In this document: positions 53,351 through 64,000 of the stretch, piece after piece
How positions within the stretch are numbered: the stretch's first letter is position 1
Layout: every line of letters starts with the position of its first letter
Assembly: GCA_013368325.1 (NCBI GenBank)
Contig: JAACJK010000165.1
Span: 1,088,088 to 1,152,087 of the forward strand
Direction of reading: 5' to 3'
DNA: 64,000 nt
Source: Ephemerocybe angulata
Lineage: Eukaryota; Basidiomycota; Agaricomycetes; Agaricales; Psathyrellaceae
The notes under the pieces: model-generated
The model's database searches: none
What the model saw: only the letters and a program-made list of their open reading frames with translations
What the model was told of the DNA's origin: nothing
Translations under genes and position numbers: made by a program

Positions 53351-55603
53351 CTACGTGGGCAGGGCGCGGTATACTGCATGGGTCTCGAAAGCAGCCCGGA
53401 TGTCAGCGGAAAAGGGTCGCGTAGTGTCCTCTCCAGCTTCCCTAGCAGCCTTGAGTGTGGGGAATCCTGTCTCAGAGGACTGAAACATGGAGGCCTGGTT
53501 GAAGAACACCAGACTTCCGCGGCCGTAGCACTCGTCCACATCGCCGGGGGTGGGCTGCTCCCCGCTGGTCGTGACAATCTTGATGCCTATGGAGGGGGTC
53601 AGTCATAGAACCCGCTAGGTGATTACTTCGAGCACCCGCCGTCAATGTCCACATTGAAGTGGTAGAAGAGGGAGGATGGGTACTCGACCGCTACCCAAGG
53701 TGGGAGCTCAAGGCACACCCCTGCCTCCCAGATGCACAGCCAGCTTTTCTTTGTGTGGTCGAACGCCGTGCCTGTTCCAACTGAGTGGGGCTGGTTTGTG
53801 AGAGGAGACACTGCTTACCAGGGATTTGATAGACAATGACGATGCAGACGCCTACAATGTTCTTCCAATCTGCATGGGGCTCGCAGTGGACCCGCCTTTC
53901 CCCGACCAGGATCCCGTTGATGCAGAGATTCCAAAACAGCCCGAACTGGGGGCCTTGTTTTGAGTGCTCTCTATGCCACTCTCCGCACGCGCGGTACCGT
54001 TTAGCCACGTTCGGGAAGTACAGCCAGACCAGGGAAGAGGCCCAGCCCCTGTGAGGCGGATCAGCGCTGCTCGAGGGGTGCGGCACAGGGCGGGACTCAC
54101 ACCAGGCGGCGAATAATGGGCGTGCTGATGAACACATCCGCTTCTTTGGGGTATCGGCTGTGGAATTCCGCCAGCTTAATATCCTGCTGCTGTGTGAGCG
54201 TCGACGCTACAGCATGGCGGGCGGCCACCTACCGGGGTGTAGGGGCGGTAGTACCCAAGGATCACAGGTAGGTGCTTCCCCCTGGACCTAGCCTTCCCCT
54301 GCGCCTCCTCCGCCTCGAGGGGGGCCTTCATGAACGCCGACACAGCGCTCCAAAACGCCTCCGCCCTCGCCTCGAGCCAGGTGGCTGGGCTAGTTCTCAC
54401 CAGAAACGCCCTGCCCTCCTGGTCCAGGAGAATGGTCGCGGATCTGTGGCCCCTGCGTCTGGGTGTCAGGGCCGGTAGCATACGTCTCGAGGGTCTGGGG
54501 ACTCACCTCGCTGCAGGAATCAGCTGGAATTCCCCCATACACTCCCCAAGAGTTCCTTTCTTGTAGCGTCTGTTGATCTCGTCTCTGGCTGTAGCTGGGG
54601 GGTTCCTCCCCATCCACCCGCTGTAAGTCCTGTTTCCCGCCCTGGCCGCAGAAAACAGGTCGGAGATGTAGTAGTCGGCTCTGCTCGTGTGGTGCTTGTA
54701 GAGAGACAGCCTCTTGCTCTCTTGAGGGTCAGGGCCCCTGTGGTCGACGCCCCCCCGGGATTTCTTCTTCCCCGCCCTGCGCCCCCTCGGTCGCTTCGTC
54801 CCGGCCAGGGGAGGGGGGACCGCGTCTTCCTTCCCCTCGGACGGCGCGCCCTCGTCCTTCGGCGGGCGGGGAGGGGGGACCTCGTCCTCCTCTGTCTCGG
54901 AGGGCGGGCCCTCGTCCTTCGGTGGGTCCTTCGTCGGAGTCGCCAGCCCCGCAGCGGCCCTGCAACTGACAGTCAGCAACGTCCTGCTGCGGCGTAGAGG
55001 CACTTACTCCCAGCACATCCCCGCGGGCGAGAGCTCCCCGTCTTTGTTGAACCACTGGTACGTCGACAGAGCTTCCAGGGGGGGGCCGTCGAAGAGGAGC
55101 GAAGGAAACAGGGGTAGGTCCTCGGCAACGCTTGGGGAGGGCCCTCCCGCGGCGTCGCCTGGCTGAATGCGCTCCCTCAGGAGGACAGGGCATGTGTAGA
55201 AGTCTGCGGTGTCTTGCGCCTAGAAACGTGGTGAGTGCGCGCCTTCGGGGGGGCTGGGGCTCTGTCACTCACCTCAGAGGACCCCCCGACTCCTTCGCGG
55301 CTCTCCTATTGGGGTGCAGTCAGCGTCTGTGTGTGTGTACGGCGGGAGCCCAGGTTCCGCGCGTGCAGCAGTGCAAGTGGCTCCGCACCGCGCTAGCGTC
55401 GCCCGGCTCCCAGACGAGTAGAGTACTCACAGGCCAGCTCATCCCCCCGACTCCTTCGCGGCTCTCCTGTTGGGGTGCAGTCAGCGTCTGTGTGTGTGTA
55501 CGGCGGGAGCCCAGGTTCCGCGCATGCAGCAGTGCAAGTGGCTCCGCACCGCGCTAGCGTCGCCCGGCTCCCAGACGAGTAGAGTACTTACAGGCCGGCT
55601 CAT
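53351..55603 (-). CDS. TET/JBP-type 2-oxoglutarate/Fe(II) oxygenase
   Basis: Many-exon minus-strand gene from an ATG at 55603 (MSRP) to a stop at 53351. After a Pro/Glu/Lys-rich stretch with KRPRGRRAGKKK comes an oxygenase domain: VHCEPHADWKN (the H-x-D iron ligands), VGVCIVIVYQIPVGTGTAFD, WLCIWEAGVCLELPPWVAVE, YPSSLFYHFNVDI (third iron ligand His) and GRGSLVFFNQASMFQ (candidate 2-oxoglutarate Arg). This order matches the TET/JBP-like oxygenase family expanded in agaricomycetes, some of whose members oxidise 5-methylcytosine; activity here is inference. One intron (after FNVDID) needs a GC donor or hides a one-base lesion. Exon 2 lies in a 161-bp tandem duplication. Confidence 0.75.
55282..55603. 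repeat. 161-bp tandem duplication including an exon of the oxygenase gene
   Basis: CCCCCCGACTCCTTCGCGGC through GTGTGTGTACGGCGGGAGCC to AGAGTACTYACAGGCC occurs twice with very few differences. Both copies keep splice sites, so exon 2 (GAGAGCCGCGAAGGAGTCGG...) exists twice. Confidence 0.9.
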
Positions 55604-55784
55604 GGGGGCTGTTGCTGGGGATGGCTGCTGGCAAAGAGCTCTTTTAAGGCAGCTGCTTGAACTCAATCAGTCCCGCAGGCGGAACATCAATCGGCGGCTG
55701 TTGCCAACCCTACGACGGGTATCACACACGCATTTTCTCGGATCAGTCCCGCGAACACGAACAGGACAAAAAGTCTATGTACTA

Positions 55785-58198
55785 CTACATCGGCCCCTGC
55801 GGCGCGGAAATTGACGGTGCTATATGGTGAGAGGGATTTAAGGGAGCTGGTATAGTCGATTGAGATGCTCCCTGATCTTCTGGGGTAACTGGCTGCCTCC
55901 TCCCACCGGATACAAGGTTGAGTCCCGAGAATCGAGGATTCTCGGATAACTCCTCCCTGTGCTCGCTGATGTAGTCCCGAACCCGAGTGCTGACCTCCTT
56001 CATGTTCCCGCTATCACTTACTCCCAATGCCCTCGCAAGCACCACCCAGTCGTCTCGCTTGTATGAGGACACCGATCCAGAGAATATCCGGGAACGAGTT
56101 TCTTCTGCCATTCGTGATACCCTCGCCGCTTCGGCTGCATCCTTCTGTGCTCGCTTCTCCGCCTCTGCATTTTCCTTCTCCAGACGCTCCGCCTCCTGCT
56201 TTTTAAACTCCTCGACGTACTCATGATGAACAAGAACACGTGCGAGTGTTTTCTTCGACCCCCGGCGTTTCTTCTTCTCCAAGTTCGCAATCTGTTCCCG
56301 GGCTTCAGCAAGCTCGCGCTTAATCATGGTGCAGTGAGCAGCTGATGCCTCGGCTCGAGACTTCCAGAATTGAAGTCCGTCCCAGTATTTCTGTAGCTCG
56401 TCGCGAAGCTTTTCGATTTCGGCCTTCATGCTTTCCGGATCTTCTGCAAGCCGCTCGTCTTCGTATGCTGACCGTACTGCAGGTGGTTTTAGGCTGCGGA
56501 AGTTCGACTCAGCCGTCGATTGGGATTGCGAAGTCGTAGCTGAGGAGAATGAGGTGTCGAGTGCCGTGTCGTCATCATCTAATGTAGTAGACCTTAATTA
56601 TTATCAAGTTAGCAATGTTCAAAGCAAGATGTTATCATCACTTACACAGTAGAGTCGCAATCTGAGGAACTGTCTGAGCCGGAATCCGACTCGCATCCGT
56701 CACCTTCACCGGCATCCTCCATGTCCACATCGGGGTTGGCGTCAGTTTGGGTACTGAACTCTTCGACTTGAGGACTGTTCTCTGTATCGCTTTCGTCGCC
56801 AGCTTCCGGGTTGGTCGGGATCTCAGAGGATGGTGGGTCTATGTCATCGGGGAAAGACTCTGGTACGTGCATCTTTGATGAAAACGACTTGCTTGGTGCG
56901 AAATCCGCATCTGTAAAGACATCGGGGTTCAGGGGATATATCCCCGTCTTCTCAAATGCCTTTTCTACGAGTTCAGTGGTGAAGCATGGGGGTCGCACCT
57001 TGAGGTACTCATGAATGACATTGTACCGGGTCGATATGCCGCTTCATAATGGCGCTTGTTTGGCAATGATCGGACCACTTGGTCTGAACATGCGTGAATA
57101 TTACGACGTCGAGTGGCTGCGTCTTGTGCGTGGTCTTGGATGGGAGGGCTATAACAATAAACGCGCCATCCGGGTAGTTCTCGTACACCCATTTAACCAG
57201 CTCCCAGGACTCGTGGGACTCGTGTCCATCATAGATGAGGACGACAGGCTTGCTAGGATCGACCCGGCGCGCCAGGGACTGCGGAGCGAAAACCTTTTTG
57301 AACCATTCGAACCCCAGGGAATTGTCTGTCCATCCAGATGGTGATGTAGCGACGCTATAAATCCTGATAGTTAGCATGAATAATTACTGAGAAGCCATGG
57401 ACGACGCACAGCCCGATCTTTCCAATCGGAATGTCATTGAGATTAGGCTTAGGACCTTCCGAGAGGATGAAGGATCCAGGCATAGAGTCCCCACTCGCAG
57501 AGACGCATTCAATTACCGTTGCAAGTTCGAGGTTGTCGCTTTGAATACGAAACCTGTCTCGCATATCCTTCAAGAATACATACTTCTTCTTCCCCTTATT
57601 CCGTCCGCCCCCAGCTGAATCCCTTTCTCGTCCATGTTCCATATTTGCTCCGGTGGAATGCCACCGTACTCCTCAAAATCGATGCCAGTTTCTGAAAGTA
57701 GTCGTTAATCGTCGATTTGTTGAAATTGGTTGCGCGCTTCGGGTCGAGTTTTGCTGGGCGGCTGTTGACGAGTTCCGGGTGACGGCCGGCGAAGCGTTTC
57801 ATCCAGTTCTTCCCCGGTACTTCACCAGTCATCTCGTACGCCATATTCTTAATGTCGGTAGAGTGGAAGGGACGCCCTGTTTCCGCGTTATGGCGCACCC
57901 AATCGACTACAACAGTCTCCTGGGCTGGCTTTAGGAGCTGCCTTGATGCAAATGCAGTACCCCAAGCCTTGTGCTTTCCATTGGCCCGGTCAGAAAGCGT
58001 GCTCAGGGCGACCTAAAGATAATAGCATTATCCCTAACTTGTATCAAGTGCACTTCTACTACTACGACTTACATTCTCTTTCTCGGCAGCTTGCCTCTTG
58101 GACTTGTATTTCTTAGCTTTAAGCCCGGCAAGCGCCGCTTGAACTCGATTTTCATAGTTAGCTTCCTCGCTAGCTCTTCTTCTTCGTAGTATAGCCAT
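55785..58198 (-). pseudogene. Pogo-type (Tc1/mariner superfamily) transposase, frameshifted
   Basis: From ATG 58198: an HTH-psq region (KKYKSKRQAAEKEN|VALSTL) across a normal intron, a CENP-B-type HTH (KNWMKRFAGRHPELVNSR), then the DDE_1 core (IWNMDEKG; SGDSMPGSFILSEG; VVLIYDGHESHESWELV; ALPSKTTHKTQPLDV), ELVEKAFEKTGIYPLNPD, an acidic linker and a C-terminal coiled coil with a SAP-like end. Three single-base frame changes are seen: before the IPPEQIW stretch (~57675), in a G run after DEKG (~57615) and after KRHID (~57030). Otherwise the protein is well preserved, so inactivation is recent or the bases are wrong. Confidence 0.85.
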
Positions 58199-58504
58199 AG
58201 ACAGAGAGGTTATTCGACAGGTAGGGGAGAAAGGATGTCACACTTGAATTTGAACCGCCACTTAGCGCGCGTTGGACCCTTAGCGCTCAGAACATCAAAG
58301 AACATCAGTGACGTCAACATCAAACTGAATCAAACTCCGCTGCGTTTCCGGTCGGCGCGAGTGACAGAGCGTGACAAAAACCCAGATTTCTTAACTATAC
58401 CCCCTGCTCATATTCTCCGGAAAAAAAGTGGTATTTGTGTATAGACAGCCATAAGAACTATGTTTGTACAAAAAGAACGGCGTATTTTGACCCAGAAACC
58501 GTAA

Positions 58505-58558
58505 AACTGGAAAGTGTCCGAAAGATGGGGGTGTCCGAATTACAGGTTAGTGACAGTA
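58505..58558. repeat. Probable terminal inverted repeat of the pogo element
   Basis: The segment around GTGTCCGAAAGATGG and GGGTGTCCGAATTACAGG, followed by TTAGTGACAGTA, looks like the inner-to-outer end of a Tc1/pogo terminus beside a TA. No matching inverted copy is found near 55.6-55.8 kb, so the other end may be lost. Confidence 0.5.
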
Positions 58559-58607
58559 TCGCAAAGAAAGGTGCTACATAGGGATGTACAGATGTAAACG
58601 ACTGCAG

Positions 58608-60244
58608 TCAACACGAGAGCGAATTGAGGAGCTTTTCCGTCAGGGGAGTTTTCGCGAAGGTGATCAGGTAGAGCGGGGTTGTAGTGTGGGGCTGGGCGAC
58701 ATGCTTCTCTTTCCCTTTCGCAGACCTGTACTTCACATCTCCGTCGGCAGGCGGCAGTGGCACAATCGCGATCGGCTTTTCTGTGTCCACCGTCCGTTTC
58801 TTGCCGCGTCCGATGCCGTCGAGGAAAACTCGCTCAAGGCCCGACTTGTAAGACAGGGCATCCCTGAGCTGCGTCACCACTGCCCCTGGCCGCGACGTCG
58901 CGCAGCCCGGCCAAGCCGGCTCGGCCTGTCCCTTTGGCTTGCGCTCCAGGGCGTCTTCCCTCAACGCATCTGTGCACTTGACAAGGTTGATCGCCTGCTC
59001 GACGAGCATCGCCTCAAAGTACTGCAGCACGTCTTTCACCTCGTCCATGCGAGACTGGCGAACGCGCACGTCTTCAAGGAACAGCATGGTTGACATCGCC
59101 GCTCCCCGGGCCTGGAGGAGGAGCAGGACGTCATCTCGGGTCATTTCGCCCTCCGAATCGCCGTAGCTGCGAGGGTCCAGCGCGAAGACGAGGACGACCA
59201 CGACGTGCAGCATGACGAAGCCGTGGAAATCGTCCCAGTCGGTGGCCATGTCGACGCCGCGCACGTTGTTCAGCTCGTCGCCCTTGACGACGATCCTGTC
59301 GTGGTAGTAGATGGCGATGCGCAGCCAGACGGGCGTGAGGCGGAGGTGCCGAGTGTTGGTGATAAAATTCTCCATCAAAAAGCTGTGGACCAGCGAGGCT
59401 GCTGTCAGGGCCAGGGTGCTGCTGCAGTAGAAGTGGCCACCGCGGCAGAAGGTGCTCCCCAGCGTCTGGACGGCGTGTAGCGTGTCGGGTGGCATGATGC
59501 TAGAGGAAATCGTCAGCACGGTTTTGTCACCACAGCTCCTGGCTTACACTATGTCCCCCCCCCGTGCCACCACCCCTTCCCATACGAGCTCGGATTCGCC
59601 ATTCTTGCGGCGGCTCTGCTCCTCCCCCGCGGCAGGGGCAGTCGGGTTGCCCGGGTCCAACTCCATCCACGTTCTCACGTCGTTGTTCGCCCCGAGCAGG
59701 TACCCCGCCTTGCAGTTCTTCTGGCGTCTCCTGGGGGTAGCCACCGCCCAGAACTTTTCTTCGCCGACAACGGGCTGAACCCAGGTCGCCGTGCCGTCAG
59801 AATCGATGTGACCGTCGTGCCTGGCGTCCTTCGTCGCGCAGAGCGCCAGCGGGCATCCCGTACAGGGTAGTCCAGCGCGAAAGCAGGAAGCTTCACGTGC
59901 ATCGTTTCAAAGTATGCCTCCACGTCGAGGTAGAGGGCGTCGCGCTTCACCTCCGAGTCTAGGGCAAGGTCGAGCGCGTTGAGAATGTCCCCCGCGTCCC
60001 CCTTCTCGTGCTCCGCGATGAGCTGTTCCAGGGTCCCTGAGACGTGGATATCGTTGCCCTCCATGTCAGGCTGGGCTTTGCGGGAGAAGTCGTGCAGGAC
60101 ACGAACGGCAGTGATCGACGTGTACTCCTCAATTCCCTCCCTGGTGAACTGCCGCGGTCGGGGGTCTGAAATCACCAGGACCTGTTTGGACAAGGCTCCC
60201 GCTTCTCCTCCCGCGTCGCCTTGTCCCACTCTTCCCGCGTGAAG
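58608..60244 (-). CDS. JmjC-domain protein (C-terminal part), probably frameshifted
   Basis: Two exons, 59548-60244 and 58608-59499. The JmjC fold is recognisable: ARHDGHIDSDGTATWVQPVV (H-x-D iron ligands), KFWAVATP, VWEGVVARGGDIV|IMPPDTLHAVQTL (third ligand His) and STFCRGGHFYCSSTL with FLMENFITNTRHLR, as in the large mushroom JmjC family. JmjC proteins are Fe(II)/2-oxoglutarate oxygenases, often histone demethylases; the substrate is unknown. The long C-terminal helical part is family-specific. Near 59858 and 60195 the sensible frame changes by one base, which suggests decay or sequence error. Confidence 0.72.
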
Positions 60245-63200
60245 CGTCTAAAGGCGGACAGCTCCGGCTTTGCGATATGGAGGGGGTTTGCCGCCGACGT
60301 ATCCCCCCACGACCAAGCGGCGGAGTTTCTCCCAGGCCTCCATATCTTCAGCCTATAGAAAAACAGCGGTTAGTGCCGTGCTATCTAGTCTGTTTGATAG
60401 ACGACTTACACTGCAACTCGGCGTGTAGACGCGTTTGCCCCCGTCGATATCAAAGAGGTCATCCGCGGTCTCCCCTCCTCCCGGTAGTCCGATACGCCGG
60501 CAGACGGCTCGTACGGTGGGGATTCCGTATCCACCTGTGCTGCACGGATGTCCGCCTCCTCAAGGATCCGCCGTAGGCGTTCTATAGCAGCTTCCGCCTT
60601 CTTATCCTTCTCCTTCCGCTCCCGCGTCTCTTTGCCCCCTCTTCCGGCCTCCTCCTCTCCTCCTCATTCTTGTCGCGAGCCTGTTTCTTCCTCTCTTCCT
60701 CTTGAGCCTTCCTCCTATCCTCTCGACCTTCCTCTTTTCCTCTTGAGCCCCGCCTCTCCCTCCTCGCGAGCCCTCCTCTCTTCCTCGTCGCGAGCCCGTT
60801 TCTTCCTCTCCTCCTCGCGAGCCCGTTTCTTCCTCTCCTCCTCGCGAGCCCGTTTCTTCCTCTCCTCCTCGCGAGCCCTCCTCTCTTCCTCGTCGCGAGC
60901 CCGTTTCTTCCTCTCCTCCTCGCGAGCCCTCCTCTCTTCCTCCTCGCGAACCCTCCCCGCCTCCTCCTCGCGAGCCCTCCTCTCTTCTCTTCCTCGTCAC
61001 GAGGCCGTGTCCTCCTCTCCTCCTTTTCCTCGTCCGAGCCCGTTTCTTCCTCTCTTCCCGCGTCTCCTTGCCCCCGTCCTCGTCGTCCTCCAGGTCGGTG
61101 CCGTCCTCCTCCCCGCTGCCCTCACGTCAAAGTCCCTGCCGGCGCTCTTCGCAGCGGCGGCGTCCTCCCCCCTCCTCTCTCGTCGCCAGCCCGTTTCTTC
61201 CTCTCCTCCCGCGTCTCCTTGCCCCGTCTCCGTCGTCCTCCAGGTCGGTGCTGTCCTCATCCCCGTGCCCCTCATGTCAAAGTCCCTGCCGGCGCTCTTC
61301 GCAGCGTCGGCGTCCTCCCCTCCTCCTCCTCGTCGCCAGCCCGTTTCTTCCTGCCCTCCGGCACCTCCTGTCCTCGTCTTCGTCGTCCTCCGGCGCCTCC
61401 TTGTCCTCGTCTTCGTCGTCCTCCGGGTTGGCGCCGTCCTCTTCCCCGCCGCCCCTCATGTCAAGTCACTGCCGGCGTTCTCCCGCAGCGTCGGCGTCCC
61501 GCCCCTTCTCCTCCTCCCGTTTCTCCCTACCCTCCGGCGCCTCCTTGTCCTCGTCTTCGTCGTCCTCCGGGTCGGTGCCGTCCTCTTCCCCGCTGCCCTC
61601 CATGTCAAAGTCCCTGCCGGCGCTCTTCGCAGCGGCGGCGTCCAGGCTGGGGTCACCTCCATGTCCCGCCACCCTCTAGCTCAGAATCGTCAAGGGGATC
61701 CCCGCCGGAATGGATCTGAGGCTCATCGACCTGCATGCCCTGCACCCCCTTCTCTGCCGCCCGACTCTGGGAACGCATGGGCCCCGCCGCCAGCAACCGA
61801 GTGCTTGTTGTGCTCTCCTCGCCCTCCGCTTTTCCTCAGCATCCGCTTCACCATCTCCCGTCCACCTCAACATCTCTCCCAGCTAACCCTACCCAGCACC
61901 CTCCAACGGCCTCTTCGGACTGAGCGCGCGAGCAAAGGTACTCCCGTGGTGCAACGATGTCCGGAAGCCCGATCCAGAGCGCACGAAAGACGTGGGGAGG
62001 GCCTGCAGCGTAGACGTGGCGCCGTAGGCGTTGCTATACGCCCGCCAGCAAGCAGTGAAACTATCCGCCGCGCTGGGCTCCCCTGCCCTTGAACTGTGTG
62101 CCTGCGGAGACAAGAGACCCCCGTGGCTCAGGTGCGAGCTAGACGCAGAGCGATCGAAAGTCATCACTACGGGCGACGCATGGGGACCCCAGCTGGAAGG
62201 CCCAGGGTACATGTTCCAGTACACCCCCAGTGCTAGGTCCTGCTTCGGCGCGATACGCGTGTATAGGCCGGCCGCTGCGATGCCATGGGCCGCCGCCATA
62301 GCGTGGGAGGAGACGGAGGAAGTGTAAGGCGGGGGCGGGGCGCTCTGCGGGCTGTCGGGCTGGTACGAGTCGTATTGCGGTTGCTTGGCCGGGGTAGTGC
62401 TCCCTTCAACAGGCCGCTCGAACCAGTCATCGTCGGGGTCATTCTTGTGCCCGTCGGGGCCCACAAGGGTCTTCAGAGCGACGAGCGCCCCCTCTAGTGC
62501 TACCCAGCAGCTCTCCCCTTGGAACGCCACGCGGAATAGAGCGCTTTGGATAGCATTCTCAACTTGTCTGATGCCGCCTGGCCGGTTTTTTCGGAGGAGC
62601 GCGATCTAGGAATGCGTCAGTCGCCTGGGGTTACGGTCCACGCTAGCCACAAACCTCCACCATCCGTCCTCTAGACCACTTCCTTTTAGCGAGATCGGCC
62701 GCTGAATCGAGTAAAGCGGACTCCAAGCAGTGGCCCCTGCAGGTACCGCTCGTTGTCGGTCGTGCCGAGAATCTTGCATTGGGAGAGCAGAGACACCTCC
62801 TCCACTGAAAGCAGTTCATACCTAGGTGCGGCGGGAGGTCAGAATGTGAGTCGCGAAAACGCGGGAGGGACTTGCCCAGGAAAGCCTCTTGGATTGGCAA
62901 AGAAACCTTGGGCGCCGGTGGGGTCGAAGGGGTCCTAGCACACCCGAGTAAGTATGAAGAACAGATATAGAGAAGCTGACGGTCTCACCTCGGTCCCGGC
63001 AGAACTGCACAAGTAAAGGATGTAGAGGGCGCACCGTAGACGTTTCGGTGCACTTTGAGCAGAGCAGCACTTTGAACGTGCCGAACCACATTCTTCAAGA
63101 GCTGTGCGGCCGGGGACATGCTCAGACTGGCGTCATCGTGGACCGGCGTTGCGGTAGGGCTTGGTGGTGGTGGCGAAATCTTGATGAAGTTCTCGACGAC

Positions 63201-63717
63201 CTTCGTCCACGACTGGATGCCCTGGTAGCTGCCGTCGGCCCGGGGGGGCGAGAGACCATCCGTCGCACCGCAGGGACAGTCGCCACACCCTTTTCAAACA
63301 ACCAAAAGTCGAGAACGAGGTACGCTGCTAACACCCGCGCCATCCTATCCGAATCTGTCGGGGTCGGCAGTCTGGAGGACAATGTCACCCCGTATGGGCA
63401 GGGGCTTTCGCCGGTTGCGTGGAGTATCGTGCTGGCTAGTACCTCCTCCGACCCTCTGAGGTGGGCATGCTCCAGATTTCCGAGTTTCTTGGCGAGATTC
63501 TGCCAGCAGTATTGGATGGGGCAGGCCCAGGTGCAAGGGAAGCGGCACTCACATAAACTGGTTCAGCGGGCCTGAACATATCTGTCAGCGTTCCGTCGTC
63601 TCCGCGAGACCCGTCCTCAATTCGAAGAATGAGAGCCATCTCCTGTTGATGAGCTGCGGCGTCACCGCGAATGCAGTGGTCGATGCCATGGTCAGGGGCA
63701 AGAAGGGACAGCGCCAA
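60245..63717 (-). CDS. Upstream exons, likely of the same JmjC gene
   Basis: Coding-like minus-strand segments with short introns: ATG 63717 (MALSLLAPDHGIDHC ... PAEPVY|GTGAGT), NLAKKLGNLEHAHLRGSEEV, YQGIQSWTKVVENFIKI, SPAAQLLKNVVRHVQ, a Ser/Pro/Tyr-rich exon 61889-62530, then the charged repeats of 60.6-61.7 kb. Joining with one or two genes cannot be decided. Near 63270 the frame changes by one base. No domain recognised in this part. Confidence 0.4.
60600..61680 (-). repeat. Coding-type charged repeats (coiled coil and acidic modules)
   Basis: On the minus strand 60775-60985 reads (K/R)RAREEER and RARDEEERRA iterations, a predicted long coiled coil. 61100-61680 holds two to three copies of a module with KSAGRDFD and PEDDEDEDKEAPE. 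DNA repeats CTCCTCGCGAGCCC on the plus strand. The 514-codon plus-strand frame here is the antisense shadow. Confidence 0.7.
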
Positions 63718-64000
63718 CGCGTCGCTCGGAAGCGGTTGAGGTTATGTAAGCTTTTCCGTCAGTAATTCGTGATCCGTCGAGATCGGTGAGGCACAAGCCA
63801 CCTCCGATGGGCGATTCGCCCTATGCCGTCTGAGACCGAGGGACCAGAGATGGCTAGCCGAAGAGCCGGGGGAGTTACTGGTTCCTGGCGGAAGTCGTCA
63901 CTGATTCCGATGTTTTTGCCTCCGCTGATTGCGCAACATGTCACCTTCGACATGAACGCCTGCACCCGTTCTGATCTTCCAGTTTCCGGGAGCAATTTCA
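63718..64000. other. Window edge, nothing recognised
   Basis: No supported feature. Confidence 0.4.

Noticed and set aside
59858..59900. A 43-nt intron (GTACGG...CCAG) to explain the JmjC frame change
   Set aside because: The junction would leave the wrong phase before the H-x-D motif; a one-base lesion fits better.
60548..62092. 514-codon plus-strand frame rich in Ser/Arg/Phe/Leu
   Set aside because: It is the antisense of the minus-strand coiled-coil and acidic repeats; no splice signals or domain on the plus strand.

Overview
The window reads as a piece of a basidiomycete (very likely agaricomycete mushroom) genome. Coding exons are broken by short GT-AG introns of about 45-70 nt, genes lie on both strands, and the families are mushroom-like: F-box protein, DUF1996 secreted protein, MYND-finger protein, TET/JBP-type oxygenase, SPT5-like proteins and a telomere-linked-helicase-type RecQ gene. 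All exon models were made by hand from splice signals and frame continuity.

The left third (1-21.4 kb) looks like ordinary chromosome. It holds a secreted DUF1996 protein (779-2596), an oleate delta-12 desaturase (3309-4867), the mitochondrial pyruvate dehydrogenase E1 alpha subunit (7675-9855), an F-box protein (11611-13926), a small secreted protein (14742-15313) and a voltage-gated K+ channel (16165-21403). The channel has introns of about 1.0, 0.6 and 2.1 kb, filled with tandem repeats and a 503-bp hAT-type element with an 8-bp target duplication. Its S6 region appears broken.

From about 21.4 kb the character changes to accessory DNA. 21.8-27.7 kb holds a decayed GST, tRNA-like segments and diverged duplications. 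27.7-53.1 kb is a dense block: an unknown gene, an intact 1715-residue protein with zinc fingers, a tyrosine-recombinase-like segment and a RecQ-type helicase (32958-38270), a 345-residue protein carrying only the two ends of that protein, five diverged SPT5-like (NGN plus KOW) paralogues, two paralogues of an unknown helical family, a MYND gene and two small unknown genes. An 18-bp palindrome (TGTCCCGCCAGCGGGACA and variants) occurs eight times between 23.3 and 45.6 kb; I noticed no copy outside that span.

The right end (53.3-63.7 kb) carries a TET/JBP-like 2-oxoglutarate oxygenase gene with a tandemly duplicated exon, a frameshifted pogo-type transposon, and a JmjC-domain gene with repetitive charged upstream exons and probable frameshifts. 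Helicase/recombinase, elongation-factor-like proteins, DNA-base and histone-type oxygenases and transposons together suggest a mobile-element-derived or subtelomere-like island. That reading is inference.
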